Origin: Cinclus cinclus
Taxonomy: Eukaryota > Chordata > Aves > Passeriformes > Cinclidae
NCBI RefSeq assembly: GCF_963662255.1
Contig: NC_085047.1
Coordinates: 22,139,258 to 22,203,257 of the forward strand
DNA: 64,000 nucleotides
Direction of reading: 5' to 3'
Under the pieces are notes generated by a model. That model worked only from the letters and a program-made list of their open reading frames with translations. It ran no database searches and was not told the DNA's origin. Below, in pieces: positions 62,101-64,000 of the stretch. Every line of letters begins with the position of its first letter. Within the stretch, counting starts at the first letter, position 1. The position numbers and the translations under genes were made by a program.

Positions 62101-62184
62101 GAATTTTTCTAGGCAAAGGCCCAGGACGGGTCACAGGCAAGTTCGGCAAGTTGGCTGGGAAAGGTGGCACTTTTCCCCATTCGG
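53152..62184. repeat. 45-monomer unit (9,033 bp)
   Basis: Order B6-A3-A1-A5-B3-A1-B4-A7-B1c-A10-A10b-B3c-B2b-A6-B1d-B5-A9-B2c-B1b-B2-A4-B1-A2-B1d-B5-A8-A9-B2c-A7-A4-B1-B4-A2-B1d-B5-A8b-B2c-B1b-B1c-B2-B1b-A4-B1-B4-A2. It is the longest stretch without a B6-A3 start. From about 58,170 onward it repeats the content of 48,736-53,151 at offsets of 9,433 and then 9,032-9,034. Confidence 0.8.
53271..53279. repeat. T9 run variant of B6
   Basis: The same T9 variant, at the start of the 45-monomer unit. Confidence 0.9.
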
Positions 62185-64000
62185 CTAAACTCTGAGCCCA
62201 CAGTGCAGCTCAGATTTTGTCGGGCTCGTTTGGCCCTCCGATGACATCCAGGTCTGGAGGAGGGGGCAGCTTTGTTCTTGGAGATATCCTCGTCCTGCTG
62301 GAATTTTTTTTTAGGCAAAGGCCCAGGACGGACCACAGGCAACTTAGGCAAGTTGGGTGGGAAAGGTGGCACTTTTCCCCAGGAAGCCAAACTCTAGAGC
62401 CCACTTGGCGGAATTCATTGTGTAGGGCACATTTGTCCCTCCGAAGGCAGCCATGTCTGGAGGAGGGGACAGCTTTGGTCTGGGAGAAATCCTCGTCCTT
62501 CTGGAATTTTTCTAGGCAAAGGCCCAGGACGGGCCACAGGCAAGTTCGTCATATTGCCTGGGAAAGTTGGCACTTTTCCTCAGGAAGTCAAACTCAAGAG
62601 CCCACTTGGCAGATGTGATTTGGTACTGCAAGTTTGGCGCTCCGATGGCATCCAGGTTTGGAGGAGGGGGCAGCTTTGGTCTGGGAGATATCCTCATCCT
62701 TCTGGAATTTTTCTAAGCAAAGGCCCAGGACGAGGCACAGGCATGTTAAGCAAGTTGGCTGGGAATGGTGGCACTTTTCCCCAGGAAGCCAATCTATGAG
62801 CCCACTTGGCAGATGTCTTTTTGTAGGGCACGTTTGTCCCTCCGGTGGCTGCCAGATCTGGAGGAGGGGTCCGCATTGGTCTGGGAGAAATCCTCGTCCT
62901 GCTGGAATTTTTCTAGGCAAAGGCCCAGGACTTCCAAAAGGCAAGTTCGGCAAGTTGACTGGGAAAGGTGGCACTTTTCCCCATTAGGCTAAACTCTGAG
63001 CCCACAATGCATCTGACATTTTGTCGGGCACATTTGGCCCTCCGAAGGCAATCATGTCTGGAGGAGGGGGCATCTTTGTTCTGGGAGAAATCCTCGTCCT
63101 TCTGGAATTTTTCTAGGCAAAGGCCCAGGAAGGGCCACAGGCAATTTCGGCAAGTTGTCTGGGAAAGGTGTCACTTTTCCCCAGGAAGCCAAACTCAAGA
63201 GCCCACTTGGCAGATGTCATTTTGGTACTGCAAGTTTGGCTCTCCAATGGCAGCCAGGTTTGGAGGAGGGGGCAGCTTTGGTCTGGGAGAAATCCTCGTC
63301 CTTGTGGAATTTTTCTAGGCAAAGGCCCAGGACGGGCCACAGGCAAGTAAGGCAAGTTGGCTGGGAATGGTGGCACTTTTCTCCATTAAGACAAACTCTG
63401 ATCCCACACTGCATATGACATTTTGTTGGGCACGTATGGGCCTCCAATGGCATCCATGTCTGGAGGAGGGGGCAGCTTTGTTCTGGGAGAAATCCTCGCC
63501 CTTCTGGAATTTTTCTAGGCAAAGGCCCAGGACGGGCCACAGGCAAGTTCGGCATGTTGCCTGGGAAAGGTGTCACTTTTCCCCAGGAAGCACAGCTCAA
63601 GAGCCCACTTGGCAGATGTCATTTTGTATGGCACGTTCGGCCCACCAATGGCAGCCAGGTTTGGAGGAGGGGGCAGCTTTGGTCTGGGAGAAATCCTCGT
63701 CCTTCTGGAATTTTTCTAGGCAAAGGCCCAGGACGGGCCACAGGCAAGTTCGGCATTTTGGCTGGTAATGGTAGCACTTTTCCCCAGGAACACAAACTCA
63801 AGAGCCCACAATGCATATGACATTTCCTCGGGCACTTTTGGCGCTCCGATGGCATCCAGGTCTCGAGGACGGGGTAGCTTTGGTCTGGGAGAAATCCTCG
63901 CCCTTCTGGAATTTTTCTAGGCAAAGGCCCAGGACGGGCCACAGGCAAGTTCGGCAAGTTAGCTGGGAAAGGTGGCACTTTTCCCCATTAGGTTAAACTC
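62185..64000. repeat. Partial HOR unit, cut by the window edge
   Basis: Order B6-A3-A1-A5-B3-A1-B4-A7-B1c, then the first bases of a B3b-type monomer at the window end. It follows 53,152 at an offset of 9,033 to about 63,860. There the B1c monomer switches to the version used at about 48,000 (TCTCGAGGACGGGG) and leads to B3b, not to A10. Confidence 0.82.
62304..62312. repeat. T9 run variant of B6
   Basis: The same T9 variant, 9,033 bp after the previous one. Confidence 0.9.

Larger units (their letters stand above)
1..64000. repeat. Satellite DNA array, ~200-bp monomer, multi-level HOR
   Basis: The block CTAGGCAAAGGCCCAGGAC, or a close variant, recurs every 199-202 bp from one end of the window to the other, for example near 101, 303, 505, 704, 904, 1104, 1306, 1508 and 1707. 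The other landmarks (GAGCCCAC, GGGAGAAATCCTCGTCC, GGCACTTTTCCCC) keep the same order and orientation. There is no inversion, transposon, unique spacer or gene. Both ends of the window lie inside monomers, so the array continues beyond it on both sides. Different monomer types clearly differ from one another, while equivalent monomers in different HOR units are nearly identical; this is the signature of higher-order repeats made by unequal exchange. A centromeric or pericentromeric location is an inference. Confidence 0.97.

Noticed and set aside
1..64000. CRISPR array
   Set aside because: The repeats are contiguous ~200-bp units without short unique spacers or cas genes.
1..64000. Human-type alpha satellite
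   Set aside because: Alpha satellite is ~171 bp and AT-rich. This monomer is ~200 bp and, by eye, more than half G+C, with no recognisable alpha-satellite blocks.
1..64000. CENP-B box (TTCGnnnnAnnCGGG)
   Set aside because: Partial matches exist, such as ATTCGGCTAAACTCTG before B6 and CTTCGGGAAATTTTTC in right-domain A4, but the CGGG half is missing in both. A formal scan would be decisive.
1..64000. Transposon, retrotransposon or telomere repeat insertions
   Set aside because: Every stretch I followed falls into the monomer scheme. No terminal repeats, target-site duplications, poly-A tails or TTAGGG arrays were seen.
1..64000. tRNA, rRNA or other structured RNA genes
   Set aside because: No tRNA or rRNA signature was recognised. 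The only fold noted is the short monomer dyad.
1..64000. A new gene system (defence, toxin or biosynthetic)
   Set aside because: There is no coding sequence to support one. The window is structural repeat DNA throughout.

Overview
The whole 64,000-base window is one uninterrupted satellite DNA array: about 319 head-to-tail copies of a monomer of about 200 bp (199-202 bp), all in the same orientation. I see no gene, RNA gene, transposon, CRISPR array or unique sequence in it. Open frames of up to 295 codons occur on both strands, but they are by-products of a repeat that is poor in stop codons. The monomer length is usually not a multiple of three, so any long frame reads successive monomers in different phases. 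A long, highly homogenised array of this kind points to centromeric or pericentromeric heterochromatin of a eukaryote. Nucleosome-sized monomers and apparent CpG decay make a vertebrate likely, but the sequence does not identify a species and I recognise no named satellite family.

Naming used here. A monomer is taken to start at the CCAAACTC / CTAAACTC block. Its landmarks in order are GAGCCCAC, a diagnostic variable segment, GGGCACG, CTCCGATGGCA, CCAGGTCTGGAGGAG, GGCAGCTTTG, GGGAGAAATCCTCGTCC, CTGGAATTTTT, CTAGGCAAAGGCCCAGGAC, GGCAAGTT and GGCACTTTTCCCC. The segment after GAGCCCAC splits monomers into class A (TTGGCAG-like: A1 to A10) and class B (AATGCAT-like: B1 to B6). One representative of each type is listed as a feature.

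Second level. Monomers are grouped in higher-order repeat (HOR) units. Every unit starts with the pair B6-A3 and is preceded by an A2 monomer or an A2-derived tail. The recurring units are X (11-mer, 2,207 bp), Y (11-mer, 2,206 bp), Z and Z' (5-mers, about 1,003 bp), W (6-mer, 1,205 bp) and the V series (8-, 9- and 10-mers). Several types are visibly recombinants of others.

Third level. Left domain (1-42,914): units are ordered X-Z-Z'-Y-W, a 38-monomer, about 7.62 kb super-repeat. It is complete at 24,859-32,482, near-complete at 32,483-38,903, and present at 8,805-16,428, where extra W, V and Y units enlarge it to 16,054 bp. Right domain (42,915-64,000): longer, less regular units (19-, 32- and 45-mers) contain monomer types not seen on the left (A8, A9, A10, B2c), and much of the content repeats at about 9.03 kb. 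The chimeric monomers at unit junctions record unequal crossover and gene-conversion-like exchange.

No encoded biological system was found. The interest lies in the three-level repeat hierarchy, the fixed A2|B6-A3 register (one EcoRI site per HOR unit), traceable recombination breakpoints, and dyad symmetries in an array where I saw no CENP-B box. All comparisons were made by eye, so near-identity statements mean that no or few differences were noticed, not a measured percentage.
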